This document shows positions 36,436 to 44,338 of a stretch of DNA of 64,000 bases, piece by piece. Made by a program: the position numbers and the translations under genes. The stretch covers positions 186,001 through 250,000 of the forward strand of contig CAZNFX010000003.1 of assembly GCA_964572845.1 (NCBI GenBank), in the 5' to 3' direction. The DNA comes from Bin55 sp964572845. Its GTDB lineage: Bacteria; Pseudomonadota; Gammaproteobacteria; Pseudomonadales; Azotimanducaceae. The notes below the pieces were generated by a model. It saw only the letters and a list, made by a program, of their open reading frames with translations. It was not told the DNA's origin and searched no databases. The stretch's first letter is position 1; each line of letters starts with the position of its first letter.

Positions 36436-36909
36436 ATGCCCTCCCGCAGGAAATCTATCGAACTCTCCAATGCTGAGATCGACGAATATCTTCAATCCGC
36501 TCACACGCTGATAATCGTATCGAATGGTTCAAACGGCTACCCACATCCCATGCCCATGTGGTTCTTCGCAGATTCCGACCGAAATTGCTATTGCACGACG
36601 TTCGCCAAAAGCCAAAAGGTCATCAACTGGAGGAGAGATCCCCGCGCTTCATTGCTCGTAGAATCTGGACACGACTACGCAGAACTCAAGGGCTTGGTCA
36701 TTTACGCACGAACCCAGGTTATCGAAGACTCAGAAATCGTCGTGGACACATTGGTAAACATCAATGCAAAGGGGCATACTCTCACTGAGGATCAGCGAGA
36801 CGGACTTCGACGATCTGTTAGTGCCACGGCGACAAAGCGGGTCGTATTGAAATTTGAGCCAGAACGATTCATTTCTTGGGACCATTCGAAACTCGGTGGG
36901 AGATACTAG
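36436..36909 (+). CDS. PPOX-fold (pyridoxamine 5'-phosphate oxidase-like) flavin or F420-binding protein
   Basis: 157 residues with the split-barrel fold: LIIVSNGSNGYPHPMPMWFF (first strands), CYCTTFAKSQKVINWRRDPR (cofactor phosphate loop) and ASLLVESGHDYAELKGLVIY. This pattern is that of PPOX-class proteins that bind FMN or F420. The ATG at 36436 is preferred to an in-frame TTG at 36421. It is followed after about 105 bases by a luciferase-like oxidoreductase on the same strand, a pairing that favours an F420 or flavin reductase role. The substrate is unknown. Confidence 0.8.
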   Translation: MPSRRKSIELSNAEIDEYLQSAHTLIIVSNGSNGYPHPMPMWFFADSDRNCYCTTFAKSQKVINWRRDPRASLLVESGHDYAELKGLVIYARTQVIEDSEIVVDTLVNINAKGHTLTEDQRDGLRRSVSATATKRVVLKFEPERFISWDHSKLGGRY

Positions 36910-37015
36910 CAATCCCAACCGATGACCGGAAGTTGTGCTGAGTAAACGAAAAATCGGCCTATGGGGACAGTCAAGTCTGCATTCGATACAAGTGCAGCCA
37001 TAAGGAAAAATTGCT

Positions 37016-38023
37016 ATGCCGCTTGCTAAGAGAATGGCGGTCACATTGCCGCTTAATCAGTCACTTCAAGACACCATTGATCTCATCCAATGGGCGGAAG
37101 AAAATGGATTCACCGATGGTTGGTTTGCCGACCCAGGAGCTCCGGACGGGCTGACTACCGCTGCTGCAATCGCGTCGCACACAAAGAAGCTCCGAATAGG
37201 GATGGCGATTGTTCCCGTATACACACGCTCGCTTACGGTTCTAGCTGCTTCAACAGATGTGATCGCGCAAGCGCTGCCAGGTCGCTTTGTATTGGGATTG
37301 GGATCATCAAGCGAAGCCATCATGCAAAACTTCAATGGCATCAAGCTTGAGAAACCTCTGACTCGAGTCAAGGAAACTGCCATTGTCGTGCGGAGCATCC
37401 TGCAAGGAGAGAAAACTAACTTCACCGACTTGAACACTGTCTATAGCCGTGGTTACTCTCAACTTCCCACAAATCCACCCGTGCCAATCTATTTGGCCGG
37501 ATTACGTCCCAAAATGCTGGAAATGGCAGCGCAATACGGCGACGGGGTGATACTCAATCTATGGCCTAAGTCCGCATTACCCAAGATGTTGAACCACATT
37601 CGGTTGGGTGCGGAACGTGGCGGCAAAAAACTCGAAGAGCTCGAAATCGTAAATCGCTACGCAGTTATTGTTTCGGATGACAAAGCTGAGGCCTATGATC
37701 GATTCCGCCAACACTTCATTCCCTATTTCTCCAATCCCGTATACAACAATTTCTTAAAGTGGAGCGGATATGAAGAGGAAGCCAATGAACTGCTCAAGGG
37801 CTGGCAAACTCGGGATCGCGCACGTACAGCCGCCGCGTTTCACGATTCCTTAGTTGACCAAATTGGGATTGTTGGAACGGCTGAAGAGTGTCGGGACCGG
37901 ATTCGGTCTCACGCGCGACAAGGGATTACGACGAGCATCATTGCGCCAGTCGGGCGCAGTGGTGATCTTGAGGGAGCCTATCGCACCCTGAGCGCTTTCA
38001 CGGCCGAAGAGTTTCAGTTCTAG
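37016..38023 (+). CDS. Luciferase-like (LLM class) oxidoreductase
   Basis: 335-residue member of the luciferase superfamily. Visible: MAVTLPLNQSLQDTIDLIQW, ENGFTDGWFADPGAPDG, HTKKLRIGMAIVPVYTRSLT, GRFVLGLGSSSEAIMQNFNG, VPIYLAGLRPKMLEMAAQYG. The order and the VYTRSP-like motif resemble F420-dependent members such as methylenetetrahydromethanopterin reductase relatives. AAGGAAAA lies shortly before the ATG. It follows the PPOX-fold gene on the same strand and is convergent with mmsA. Confidence 0.87.
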   Translation: MPLAKRMAVTLPLNQSLQDTIDLIQWAEENGFTDGWFADPGAPDGLTTAAAIASHTKKLRIGMAIVPVYTRSLTVLAASTDVIAQALPGRFVLGLGSSSEAIMQNFNGIKLEKPLTRVKETAIVVRSILQGEKTNFTDLNTVYSRGYSQLPTNPPVPIYLAGLRPKMLEMAAQYGDGVILNLWPKSALPKMLNHIRLGAERGGKKLEELEIVNRYAVIVSDDKAEAYDRFRQHFIPYFSNPVYNNFLKWSGYEEEANELLKGWQTRDRARTAAAFHDSLVDQIGIVGTAEECRDRIRSHARQGITTSIIAPVGRSGDLEGAYRTLSAFTAEEFQF

Positions 38024-38067
38024 CGGCGGCACTACGGTGCAGGGGGATGGGTGTTTAGGTCTGATTC

Positions 38068-38098
38068 ACTGCCTACCGAATTTCCAGATAGAGGCAGT
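38068..38098. terminator. Possible hairpin between convergent genes
   Basis: Inverted repeat ACTGCCT / AGGCAGT with a 17-base loop, between the convergent LLM gene and mmsA. The loop is long and no T-run follows, so this is a weak candidate. Confidence 0.25.
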
Positions 38099-38138
38099 TC
38101 GCAATCGCAATGCTTACTCGCAGTTGGGTTCGGTTTCT

Positions 38139-39662
38139 CTAGCTTGGAAAGGAAAACTGTGCTTTTTCTCTCACACCGCCCGTAGGCCAGCGTTGAGTAA
38201 TTGTCTTGCGATGTGTGTAGAACCTAACCGCATCTGGTCCGTAGGCATAGTGGTCGCCGAATAGAGATCGCTTCCATCCCCCAAAGCTGTGAACTGCGGC
38301 AGGCACTGGCAGCGGAACGTTGACGCCAACCATCCCAACTTGAATGCGTTCGGCAAAGTAGCGAGCAGCTTCACCGTCACGTGTGAATATACAAGTGCCG
38401 TTTCCGTATTCATGCTCATTGATCAGTTCCATGGCATGCTCCTGCGATTTGGCCCGAGCCACACACAGAACCGGACCGAAGATTTCCTCTTGGTAGATGC
38501 GCATGTCGGGACTGACATCGTCGAACAGGCAAGGTCCCAGGAAAAAACCGTTCTCGAGACCCTTGACCACAAGCCCTCTTCCGTCCACAACGAGCTTGGC
38601 ACCTTCCCGTATTCCTAAATCGATGTAATTGCACACCTTTTGTCGGTGCTTATCTGAAATGAGAGGTCCCATGTCAATCTGGGAGTTAATCCCGTTGCCA
38701 ACCTTCATTTCATTGAGGGCTGTCTTAAGTTTGCTCACACATTCGTCTGCCGTCTCCTGCCCCACGCAGACGACCACAGAAATCGACATGCAACGCTCGC
38801 CACAGGATCCATAGGCTGCGCCGATCAATGAACTGACAGCTTGATCCAGGTCAGCATCAGGCATGATGACCGCATGATTCTTTGCACCGCCAAGCGCTTG
38901 AACCCGCTTCCCGTTCTTGGAACCTTTGTTGTGAACGTACTCAGCGACAGGGGTTGAACCGACAAAACTCACAGCCTTTACACGTGGGTCCTCTAGCAAC
39001 GCATCCACGGCTTCCTTGTCGCCATTCACGACATTGAAGACACCATCGGGAATACCTGCTTCGGTTAACAGGCGGGCACAGTAGATTGGAGCACTCGGAT
39101 CCTGTTCGGATGGCTTAAGCACGAACGTATTGCCACATGCCACTGCAATCGGATACATCCACATCGGGACCATCGCTGGAAAGTTGAATGGTGTTATCCC
39201 AGCAACTACGCCCAATGGCTGCAGTTGCGACCACGCGTCAATGCCAGGTCCCACCTGCGGAGAGTGCTCGCCCTTTAGCAATTCTGGGATTCCACATGCG
39301 AATTCCACAACTTCGATGCCGCGTATGAGTTCTCCTTTGGCATCGTCAAGCGTCTTGCCGTGCTCATCCGTAATGAGTGCTACGATCTCATTTTCGTGGG
39401 TCTCGAGTAGTTCCTTGAAGCGGAAAAGCACTCTCGCACGCTTAAGCGGTTCGGTATCGCGCCACGAGGGAAACGCGCCAACCGCAGCCGAGACTGCATC
39501 GACGACAGTGCTCTTACTTGCGCAAGCAACTTCACGGGAGACTTCACCCGTCGCTGGATTGGTAACAGACAGAACACGATTGTCATCTTGCCTTACGGCA
39601 CCATTTACATAGTGACCTATCCTTTCTAGATGTTTCAATTCTGAAGCAGCAGTTGCTGACAT
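38139..39662 (-). CDS. mmsA: Methylmalonate-semialdehyde dehydrogenase (CoA-acylating)
   Basis: Oxidises malonate or methylmalonate semialdehyde to acetyl- or propionyl-CoA with NAD, in valine, inositol and uracil breakdown. The 507-residue product has IGHYVNGAVRQDDNRVLSVT, the NAD-binding GSTPVAEYVHNKGSKNGKRV, the MmsA-specific GGAKNHAVIMPDADLDQAV, and the catalytic cysteine in YGSCGERCMSISVVV. The ATG at 39662 follows AGGTGGGA at a good distance; 15 upstream in-frame codons are ignored. It is a single leftward gene. The CoA-acylating assignment rests on the GGAKNH and GERCMSIS motifs. Confidence 0.93.
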   Translation of the reverse strand: MSATAASELKHLERIGHYVNGAVRQDDNRVLSVTNPATGEVSREVACASKSTVVDAVSAAVGAFPSWRDTEPLKRARVLFRFKELLETHENEIVALITDEHGKTLDDAKGELIRGIEVVEFACGIPELLKGEHSPQVGPGIDAWSQLQPLGVVAGITPFNFPAMVPMWMYPIAVACGNTFVLKPSEQDPSAPIYCARLLTEAGIPDGVFNVVNGDKEAVDALLEDPRVKAVSFVGSTPVAEYVHNKGSKNGKRVQALGGAKNHAVIMPDADLDQAVSSLIGAAYGSCGERCMSISVVVCVGQETADECVSKLKTALNEMKVGNGINSQIDMGPLISDKHRQKVCNYIDLGIREGAKLVVDGRGLVVKGLENGFFLGPCLFDDVSPDMRIYQEEIFGPVLCVARAKSQEHAMELINEHEYGNGTCIFTRDGEAARYFAERIQVGMVGVNVPLPVPAAVHSFGGWKRSLFGDHYAYGPDAVRFYTHRKTITQRWPTGGVREKAQFSFPS

Positions 39663-40082
39663 TTTCAAGTCCCACCTAATTGGCGCAAAACGGAGTTTTA
39701 GCGGCAAAACTTGAGTGAACGAAGCGAGTTAGGAGTGTTGGCGACGCTGTTGCCCACTCATTTGCAGACTACAAATTATATTGCTCGACAACACTCTCAG
39801 AATAGAGGATGGAACGTGAAAAGGCCGACCAGGATGAGCTCGTTCGATCGCTACAAATCCACCTAAAGGCTGCGATTGGACGAAAAATTCCCTCGTGAAT
39901 GTGGAGCCCATTGTTGGGGCAGTCGCGTTACGACTGGCGTGGAGCATCGACTTCGGGTGGCAACAGCTTCTTTTCGACGTCAGGATTTCTCGTAGTAGCT
40001 TAAACATCCTGGATCTCACCAGGGTTGTTTTGGTAAGTAACATATTGCGCTCAATTAATAGGACCCTTTTGCGAGACGCGAT
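39663..40082. other. Divergent intergenic region of about 420 bases
   Basis: Separates mmsA (leftward) from the third LLM gene (rightward). On the minus strand a TATAAT box lies near 39776 without a convincing -35. No conserved small gene or RNA is recognised; openings on both strands translate to nothing familiar. Confidence 0.4.
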
Positions 40083-41087
40083 ATGAAAGTTGATGGTGGA
40101 ATTGGCACAGATCTCTCTACTGCCGGCGCCCAAGCAAGTGCATTGGAGGAACAGGGTTATAGCGGCATTCAAACTGCCGAGACCGGTCATGATCCTTTCA
40201 TGCCTCTGGGAGTCGCTGCTCTACATACGAGCAGGGTCGATCTCGTTACGGGAATAGCCGTTGCCTTTGCTCGAACACCAATGGTGTTGGCTCATACCGC
40301 TCACGACTTGAACTACGCCTCCAAGGGTCGTTTTGTATTGGGCTTGGGATCGCAAATTCGAGCACACATCACCAAACGATTCAGTATGCCTTGGTCGCAC
40401 CCCGCTGCGCGCATGCGCGAGTTCATACTGGCATTGCGTGCCATTTGGGCGACGTGGTACGACCGCGAACCCCTGTCGTTTACAGGGAAGTTCTACACGC
40501 ACACGCTCATGACACCCTTTTTCTCCCCTACGAATTTGGACTACGGGCCACCACGTGTATTCCTCGCGGCTGTGGGGCCCCTAATGACTGAGGTCGCAGG
40601 CGAGGTCGCCGACGGCATGATCGTGCATCCTTTCACCACTGAAAAGTACCTGCGTGAGGTCTCGCTACCCGCATTGGAACGTGGTTGGGCCAAGTCCGGC
40701 AAACGTCGAGAGGACTTCGAGATCAGCTATCCCGTATTTGTCGTTACAGGCCGTGATGAGCAGGAGTTGAGCCAAGCGAAAGCTGCCACCAAACAGCAAC
40801 TTGCGTTCTACGGTTCCACTCCCGCATACAAACCCGTGCTCGATAGCATTGGAGCTGGCGAACTTCAACCAGAATTGAATGCAATGTCCAAGCAGGGCCG
40901 GTGGGGAGAGATGGGAACTCTCTTTTCAGACGAGGTCATGGAAGCATTCGCAATAGTTGCGGAACCACAGCATATTGCTCGCAAAATCAAGTCTAGGTTT
41001 GGCGACGTCATCGACAGAACCTCAGCTGCATATGGCAGACTGTCTAATGCTGACCGCGCTCGAATTGTTGAGGAATTAACCGCCTAA
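40083..41087 (+). CDS. Luciferase-like oxidoreductase, F420-type subfamily
   Basis: 334 residues. The opening MKVDGGIGTDLSTAGAQASA with ALEEQGYSGIQTAETGHDPF, then TSRVDLVTGIAVAFARTPMV, GRFVLGLGSQIRAHITKRFS, FYTHTLMTPFFSP and PPRVFLAAVGPLMTEVAGEV, closely match the F420-dependent LLM subfamily described in mycobacteria. That subfamily match is from memory. It is single, with the end of the gene inside a strong stem-loop. Substrate unknown. If cofactor F420 is really used, its biosynthesis genes must be elsewhere in the genome. Confidence 0.87.
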   Translation: MKVDGGIGTDLSTAGAQASALEEQGYSGIQTAETGHDPFMPLGVAALHTSRVDLVTGIAVAFARTPMVLAHTAHDLNYASKGRFVLGLGSQIRAHITKRFSMPWSHPAARMREFILALRAIWATWYDREPLSFTGKFYTHTLMTPFFSPTNLDYGPPRVFLAAVGPLMTEVAGEVADGMIVHPFTTEKYLREVSLPALERGWAKSGKRREDFEISYPVFVVTGRDEQELSQAKAATKQQLAFYGSTPAYKPVLDSIGAGELQPELNAMSKQGRWGEMGTLFSDEVMEAFAIVAEPQHIARKIKSRFGDVIDRTSAAYGRLSNADRARIVEELTA

Positions 41088-41107
41088 CTAAACGAGATTA
41101 GTTAGGC
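41082..41107. terminator. Perfect 10-bp stem-loop overlapping the LLM stop codon
   Basis: GCCTAACTAA pairs perfectly with TTAGTTAGGC around a 6-base loop (ACGAGA). The TAA stop of the LLM gene (41085-41087) lies in the left arm. It sits between convergent genes and could serve both; no T-run follows on either side. Confidence 0.6.
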
Positions 41108-41117
41108 CCCCACGTCT

Positions 41118-41945
41118 CTATCTCGACGGGCGCGCGTCGCAAAGTACAGCGACTCGGTGCATTTCTCGGACCTCGTAGCCGTAGTCCGGGACCGCACAAT
41201 GTTGTACGCAACGGTTGTCCCACATCGCCAGCGTACCTGGTTCGTACCGAATGCGGGCTTGGTAGCGCTCTCTTGTGCAATGGTCGTACAGCAAATTCAA
41301 AACTGCACTGCTCTCATTGGCTGGCAGTTGCGGAATGCGACGCGTAAATCCCCTATTGACATACAGAGCCTTGCGTCCTGTTTCGGGGTGCGTGATCACA
41401 ATCGGATGAGTAGACGGACGCCGAATAAGGTCAATGTCGAATCCTCTCCCGTCGTGCTGTGCATCCAATGGCTCCAGGAATTGCTTCATGTTTTCTGACA
41501 GGTCTTCGTAAGCCTTGTATTGCGAGGCATAGATTGTGTCGCCGCCTACTGCTGGAATACGCCTAGCATGCAACATGGAAATCTTTGGTGGAATCTCCTT
41601 CCAGCTGACATCCGAATGCCAACCTTCTGCGCTCCCACGCCGCTTCGGACCCGAGCTAATATTCAAAATGTCGTCGTATCCCTTGACCGTAGGCGAGTAG
41701 CCATGCACATCGAGTTCTCCCCAGCGCATCCCAAACTCACGTAGCTGATGGTCTGTCAGGTGTTCATTTCCATGCAATGCGATCGCGCAGTACTCCAACA
41801 GCAACGAGCGGACGACTGCAAATCCATCGTCATCCAACGCCGCAATGTCGATGCCTCGGATTTCAGCACCCATTGCACCACTCAATGGGCGAATGTCTAA
41901 CTCGAGCTCTTCGACAATTTCGCTTAGTTCTGCTACATGTGCCAT
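41118..41945 (-). CDS. TauD/TfdA family 2-oxoglutarate dioxygenase
   Basis: Fe(II)/2-oxoglutarate oxygenase, 275 residues. HxD metal ligands are in GWHSDVSWKEIPPKISML, the distal histidine in WDNRCVQHCAVPDYG, and the 2-oxoglutarate arginine in REMHRVAVLCD. LSGAMGAEIRGIDIAALDD is the typical N-terminus (TauD: GAEISGIDLS). Family members oxidise taurine, alkyl sulfates, phenoxyacetates or carnitine precursors. It stands alone, leftward, with no transporter beside it, so the substrate remains open. Confidence 0.9.
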   Translation of the reverse strand: MAHVAELSEIVEELELDIRPLSGAMGAEIRGIDIAALDDDGFAVVRSLLLEYCAIALHGNEHLTDHQLREFGMRWGELDVHGYSPTVKGYDDILNISSGPKRRGSAEGWHSDVSWKEIPPKISMLHARRIPAVGGDTIYASQYKAYEDLSENMKQFLEPLDAQHDGRGFDIDLIRRPSTHPIVITHPETGRKALYVNRGFTRRIPQLPANESSAVLNLLYDHCTRERYQARIRYEPGTLAMWDNRCVQHCAVPDYGYEVREMHRVAVLCDARPSR

Positions 41946-42076
41946 GTGGTCACCTAGTTACGCATTAGCTCTCGAGATTGTACCGCCTGCCGTGAGACTT
42001 GGTGAGGGCTTAGACGACGCCTAATTGAGCTAGTGTGCGTTGGTAATTTGCAAGAATTGCTCGCATCAATATCTTA

Positions 42077-42096
42077 ATGACTAGTTTTATGACTAG
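42077..42096. promoter_or_regulatory. Tandem ATGACTAG repeats upstream of the antitoxin
   Basis: ATGACTAG occurs at 42077-42084 and 42089-42096 (12-base period), ending 11 bases before the antitoxin ATG. Each copy contains the half-palindrome CTAG. Phd/YefM antitoxins repress their own promoter by binding such repeats, so this is a likely operator. Confidence 0.5.
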
Positions 42097-42107
42097 ATAA
42101 TCCAACG

Positions 42108-42347
42108 ATGGTTACCGTGAATTTGGCTCAAGCTAAAGCCACATTGAGCGAACTATTGAATAAGGTCGAGGCAGGAGACGAAATCGTAATAACTCGCCAC
42201 GGTAAGCCCGTAGCCCTTTTGTCAGCAGCTGTGGCTCCTAAGAGGCCGTTAGCGCTCCAAGACTTAGCTCGCTTTCGATCGAGTATGCCGACATTGTCGC
42301 GATCTGCTGCTGAGTCAGTGAGAGCAATGCGAGATGAAGGCTTTTAA
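42108..42347 (+). CDS. Phd/YefM-family antitoxin, intact
   Basis: 79-residue type II antitoxin. MVTVNLAQAKATLSELLNKV is the Phd-fold DNA-binding N-terminus, followed by EIVITRHGKPVALLSAA. The C-terminal part (RFRSSMPTLSRSAAESVRAM) is the toxin-neutralising helix. Tandem repeats upstream look like its operator. The partner gene directly downstream is a broken PIN-domain toxin, so the antitoxin is probably an orphan, kept or decaying, that may still neutralise related toxins. Confidence 0.88.
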   Translation: MVTVNLAQAKATLSELLNKVEAGDEIVITRHGKPVALLSAAVAPKRPLALQDLARFRSSMPTLSRSAAESVRAMRDEGF

Positions 42348-42364
42348 TAAATTCAGGAATCTCC

Positions 42365-42720
42365 ATTCGCTATTTCGAAACCAGTTTTCGTGTCCCTCTC
42401 GTCTTGCCAGAATCGACTAGCGAGCGGATTGCCACGTTCGATCAAGAAGTTTGGATGTAGCGAATGCGCGCATTGCGGAAGCACGATTCGACGCCATGGT
42501 CGATCAGTCGTTCATCGTGTATGTGCCCAATCGTAACGACTTCGAACAAGCAAGCCATTGGGTAGGGTATTTTGATATGGGACTAAGGGCAGGTGATGCC
42601 TTGCACCTCGCCATCGCGAAGAATCGTAGTGCGGCTGTTATACACACACTGGACAAGCCAATGATCGGAACTGGAACCAGGCTTGGATTGTCGATTAGCT
42701 TTGGAATTCGGCCACCTTAA
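42365..42720 (+). pseudogene. PIN-domain (VapC-like) toxin, broken
   Basis: Two pieces of one PIN ribonuclease in different frames. From 42365 the frame reads IRYFETSFRVPLVLPESTSE then RIATFDQEVWM and a TAG at 42458. The expected start codon is ATT where ATG is expected, although AGGA lies 6 bases before it; the first catalytic acid appears as the Glu of YFETSF. From 42451 another frame reads LDVANARIAEARFDAMVDQ and RAGDALHLAIA to a normal C-terminus. About 25 residues that carry the second catalytic acid (a HW..EF segment in relatives) are missing at the junction. This looks like an internal deletion plus frameshift, so no active toxin is expected. Confidence 0.75.
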
Positions 42721-43081
42721 GGTACCGGATGACCTCTACAGAGTCTGCGAGTGTGGCGAGTAGCTGCTTGGGGTCTCCAGAAGTGATCTTCCTGGTGTCG
42801 TGACGGCGACTTGTACAACTACTGCTTGCGGCGAATGTTTGTGAGTATTGACAATTCTTTAGTGCTACTCCTGCCAACAACGCCGTCCTGGTGCCTCCCA
42901 TTCTTGCATCATGTTCTGAACTAGGATTGGTTTCGACGAAAATCAGATCGATTGTCTGGAATCAATGACGTACAGTGCCAAATTGAGTTGATTTGAGACT
43001 ATCTGGGTGTTTGTGCGACTCTTAATGCTAAAGTAAGGGTTCAAAGTTACGAGTCGGCCTACTAGAACCCGTCAGAATTGT
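42721..43081. other. Intergenic region upstream of the metal efflux operon, about 360 bases
   Basis: Must contain the promoter of the Cus-type operon. I see no near-consensus promoter and no clear metal-regulator dyad. A leftward opening at 42695-42901 translates to nothing familiar and overlaps the toxin remnant. Confidence 0.4.
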
Positions 43082-44338
43082 ATGCAGCCCAAAATTTGCA
43101 TTGCCGCAATGGGTCTTGCGATTGCATGCTCTCTAGTGTGTGCACAGGAGTCACCCCTGTCGATCGACGAAGCCCAACGTATCGCTCTCATGGAGGAACC
43201 TAGGATCGATGCATTGGAGCGGGAAGCCTCTGCCTTGATTGATCTTTCGAAAGCAGACCAAAAACTGCCAGACGTGCAGGTACGAACCGGACTAATGAAC
43301 TTTCCCCTTGAGCACGGGGGGTTTCGTACCGAAGGAATGACCCATCTCACCGTGGGATTGCGACAAAGTGTGCCTCCGCGTGGACAGCGGTCAGCGTTAG
43401 CGGGAGAAAAAAGAAGCCTTGCCATACAAAAAATCCAGCAAGCCAATAGCCGTACACGCGAAGTGACCCTAGAAGTACGGAACGCTTGGCTCGAATCGTA
43501 TTTTGGAGACCGTGCAATAGCTCTCGTAACCGAATCACGGAGTCTGTTTGTCGAGCTTGTTCGCGTTGCTCAGTCCTTGTATTCGGTGGGTTCTCAAAAC
43601 CAAAACGACGTACTGCAGGCGCAGCTCGAACTCTCAAAACTGGACGACCGACTCTTGGGAGTCAAACAGAGTCGGCTCGAGTCCTATACCATGCTCGAAA
43701 GGTTGCTGGGACAGTCGTTGACAGTTTCAGTACAGGAAGACTTGCCCAACTGGACGACTGTACCTCCTCTTGACCAACTTCAGGATAGTCTGTTGGATCA
43801 TCCGCTCGTTGAAGCCTCTAACGCTCTACTGCGTGCTGATGAAGCCAAGTACGACTTCGAAGTGAGCGAATTGAATACACGTTGGATGGTCGATTTAGCC
43901 TACAGCTACCGCGACGGACAGTTGCCCAACAACACTGCCCGATCCGACTTCCTGAGTGCTACTCTGTCCTTCAATGTTCCTCTTTGGGGACGCGAACGAG
44001 AAGTTCGCCGAATGTCAGCGGCGTCAGCCCAAAAGGAAGCTACGGCGTTTAATCGCTCACTATTGCTTCGGGACTTGCGCAACGATCTGGTCATTGCGCA
44101 CTCTCGCTGGGAAACGGTGTCAAAACGCATAAGCCTGTATGAGGAAAACATGATCCGCCAATCCAATGATCACTCCCAGGCGACACTTGCCGCCTACAGA
44201 AACAAGCAAGTTGGACTGTCTGATGTGGTGCGCAGCTACATAGAGCAGATCGACATTCAGCTTGCGTACCTGCGGCTCCAGGTTGACAGCCTCAAGACGT
44301 GGGCTTTGATCGATTCACTGGTAGGTCTATCCGAATGA
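43082..44338 (+). CDS. cusC: TolC-family outer-membrane efflux protein (CusC-like)
   Basis: Outer-membrane channel of a tripartite efflux pump, 418 residues. A signal peptide ends CSLVCAQ (about residue 22). The mature part has SIDEAQRIALMEEPRIDALE, the helical barrel repeats SLYSVGSQNQNDVLQAQLEL and TLAAYRNKQVGLSDVVRSYI, which are the two structurally equivalent positions of the TolC fold. It has no lipobox, unlike E. coli CusC. Its stop overlaps the ATG of the adaptor gene by 4 bases (ATGA), so the operon is translationally coupled. The metal specificity is set by its partners. Confidence 0.88.
   Translation: MQPKICIAAMGLAIACSLVCAQESPLSIDEAQRIALMEEPRIDALEREASALIDLSKADQKLPDVQVRTGLMNFPLEHGGFRTEGMTHLTVGLRQSVPPRGQRSALAGEKRSLAIQKIQQANSRTREVTLEVRNAWLESYFGDRAIALVTESRSLFVELVRVAQSLYSVGSQNQNDVLQAQLELSKLDDRLLGVKQSRLESYTMLERLLGQSLTVSVQEDLPNWTTVPPLDQLQDSLLDHPLVEASNALLRADEAKYDFEVSELNTRWMVDLAYSYRDGQLPNNTARSDFLSATLSFNVPLWGREREVRRMSAASAQKEATAFNRSLLLRDLRNDLVIAHSRWETVSKRISLYEENMIRQSNDHSQATLAAYRNKQVGLSDVVRSYIEQIDIQLAYLRLQVDSLKTWALIDSLVGLSE

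Noticed and set aside
39729..40190. 153-codon leftward opening between mmsA and the third LLM gene
   Set aside because: Overlaps the start of the LLM gene on the other strand and has no known pattern.
42695..42901. 68-codon leftward opening after the PIN toxin remnant
   Set aside because: Overlaps the conserved toxin C-terminus in antisense and is not recognisable.
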